Positions 63,232-64,000 of a stretch of DNA of 64,000 nt are shown piece after piece. Source of the stretch: Streptomyces sp. P3 (GTDB lineage: Bacteria; Actinomycetota; Actinomycetes; Streptomycetales; Streptomycetaceae); NCBI RefSeq assembly GCF_003032475.1, contig NZ_CP028369.1:6262001-6326000 (forward strand). The letters run 5' to 3'. The notes below the pieces were generated by a model, which searched no databases, was not told the origin of the DNA, and saw only the letters and a list, made by a program, of their open reading frames with translations. Both the position numbers and the translations under genes were made by a program. How positions within the stretch are numbered: position 1 is the stretch's first letter; the number at the start of each line of letters is the position of its first letter.

Positions 63232-64000
63232 GTGTCCGTGCTTCGCCCTGCCCTCGAATCATTCCTCGACCTGCTGCACTGCCCGACGTGCCGCGCGCAC
63301 CTCCATCCCCGTGGTGGTGCGCTGCGTTGCCTGACGGGCCATACCTTCGATGTCGCTCGCCACGGCTACGTCAGCCTTCTGTCGGGCACCAGCGCCACCA
63401 GCGGCGATGACGCCGCCATGGCCCGGGCCCGGGCCCGGTTTCTGTCCACCGGCAAGTACGGGCCCATCCGCCAGGCCGTGGCACGCCTGGCGACAGACGC
63501 TGTGACCGAACAAGGCACGGTCGTGGACGTCGGGTGCGGCACCGGCTACTACCTGGCCGGTGTACTTGATCAACTGCCCTTCGCCCGTGGGCTCGGCCTG
63601 GATACCTCAGTGCGCGCACTGCGCTCGGCGGGGCGAGCCCATGAACGAGCCGCCGCAGCGACCTGGGACGTCTTCCGTCCGTTCCCGCTGGCCGACGGGG
63701 TGGCTGACGTCGTGCTGGACGTGTTCTCGCCCCGGAACCCCTCCGAGTTCCACCGAGTGCTGCGTTCAATCGGCCGGTTAATCGTCGTGCGTCCCACCCA
63801 GCGGCACCTGACCGAGCTGCGCGGTCCGCTCCCCGCAATGGTCACGATCGACCCGGCCAAAGAAGAGCGCCTGCACAGGGCGCTGAATCCCTTCTTCGAC
63901 GCCGCCGTCACCGAACTGATTGAGTACCCCGCATCTCTGGCCAGGCAGGAGGTCCTCGACCTGGTGGGGATGACACCGAGCGCGCGCCACATGCCAAGCG
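63232..64000 (+). CDS. RlmA/TlrB-type 23S rRNA (guanine-N1) methyltransferase, 3' end outside the window
   Basis: 256 codons are visible and the frame is open at the window edge. The N-terminal zinc ribbon CPTCRAHLHPRGGALRCLTGHTFD, then VARHGYVSLLSG, ARARFLSTGKYGPIR and the SAM motif VVDVGCGTGYYLAGVL are characteristic. DVFSPRNPSEFHRVLR is the family motif IV region. RlmA(II)/TlrB enzymes methylate G748 of 23S rRNA and give resistance to tylosin-type macrolides; RlmA(I) methylates G745. GTG 63232 has AGGAG at 63223-63227. It lies next to a transposon module, so transfer is possible. Confidence 0.88.
   Translation, partial: MSVLRPALESFLDLLHCPTCRAHLHPRGGALRCLTGHTFDVARHGYVSLLSGTSATSGDDAAMARARARFLSTGKYGPIRQAVARLATDAVTEQGTVVDVGCGTGYYLAGVLDQLPFARGLGLDTSVRALRSAGRAHERAAAATWDVFRPFPLADGVADVVLDVFSPRNPSEFHRVLRSIGRLIVVRPTQRHLTELRGPLPAMVTIDPAKEERLHRALNPFFDAAVTELIEYPASLARQEVLDLVGMTPSARHMPS

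Noticed and set aside
62906..63262. Leftward 118-codon frame near the end of the recombinase module
   Set aside because: It overlaps the recombinase 3' end and the methyltransferase start and matches no family I know.

Overview
The window is high-GC actinobacterial DNA, very probably from a Streptomyces. Evidence: strong third-codon GC bias, GTG and TTG starts, four-base ATGA overlaps between genes, Tat-type secreted proteins, an ECF42-type sigma factor with its DGPF partner, and close resemblance of most proteins to Streptomyces families. I see no rRNA, tRNA or CRISPR array.

Layout. 1-3.7 kb: end of a ferredoxin-reductase-like gene, then glyA and sdaA (glycine to serine to pyruvate). 3.9-6.3 kb: a secreted lamin-tail-domain protein and a complete IS110-type element. 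6.4-10 kb: a DUF1569 protein, a Baeyer-Villiger-like monooxygenase and patatin esterase pair, and a divergent TetR regulator. 10.3-25.6 kb: a polysaccharide-utilisation locus. A seven-gene leftward operon encodes a binding protein, two permeases, a 1137-residue Tat-exported protein with two near-identical carbohydrate-binding repeats, an alginate-lyase-family protein, a GH43 enzyme and a hydrolase. A divergent arm holds a 2-hydroxyacid dehydrogenase, a GH127 beta-L-arabinofuranosidase and a LacI regulator. 25.8-26.8 kb: decayed LacI and GH1 genes. 27.2-30.6 kb: a desaturase and its reductase, facing a PucR regulator. 31.1-37.1 kb: an AbiEii-like nucleotidyltransferase with an internally duplicated partner, a VOC protein, a broken LysR gene, DGPF/ECF42 and a GNAT.

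37.7-56.5 kb looks like a low-oxygen or dormancy island. It has an arginine deiminase operon (arcDABC), a DoxX protein, GAPDH, two CBS-domain proteins, a flavodoxin, an FMN-binding split-barrel protein, a bifunctional AdhE, pyruvate phosphate dikinase and universal stress proteins. It also carries scars of a Pat-like acetyltransferase/acyl-CoA ligase, an alcohol dehydrogenase and a second universal stress protein. A 14-bp palindrome, GGGCCG-N2-CGGCCC, occurs six times here, each time 79-151 bp before a start codon. Its length and GGG...CCC ends match the DosR/DevR operator core, so I infer a common oxygen-limitation regulator encoded elsewhere.

56.7-63.2 kb is mobile DNA: an IS982 remnant, then a tyrosine recombinase, a small HTH protein and a large zinc-ribbon recombinase that resemble the three-gene Tn554 arrangement. 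The third gene is split by an IS5-family element with a 3-bp TCA target duplication. Removing the element restores one 774-codon reading frame. The window ends inside an RlmA/TlrB-type 23S rRNA methyltransferase gene.
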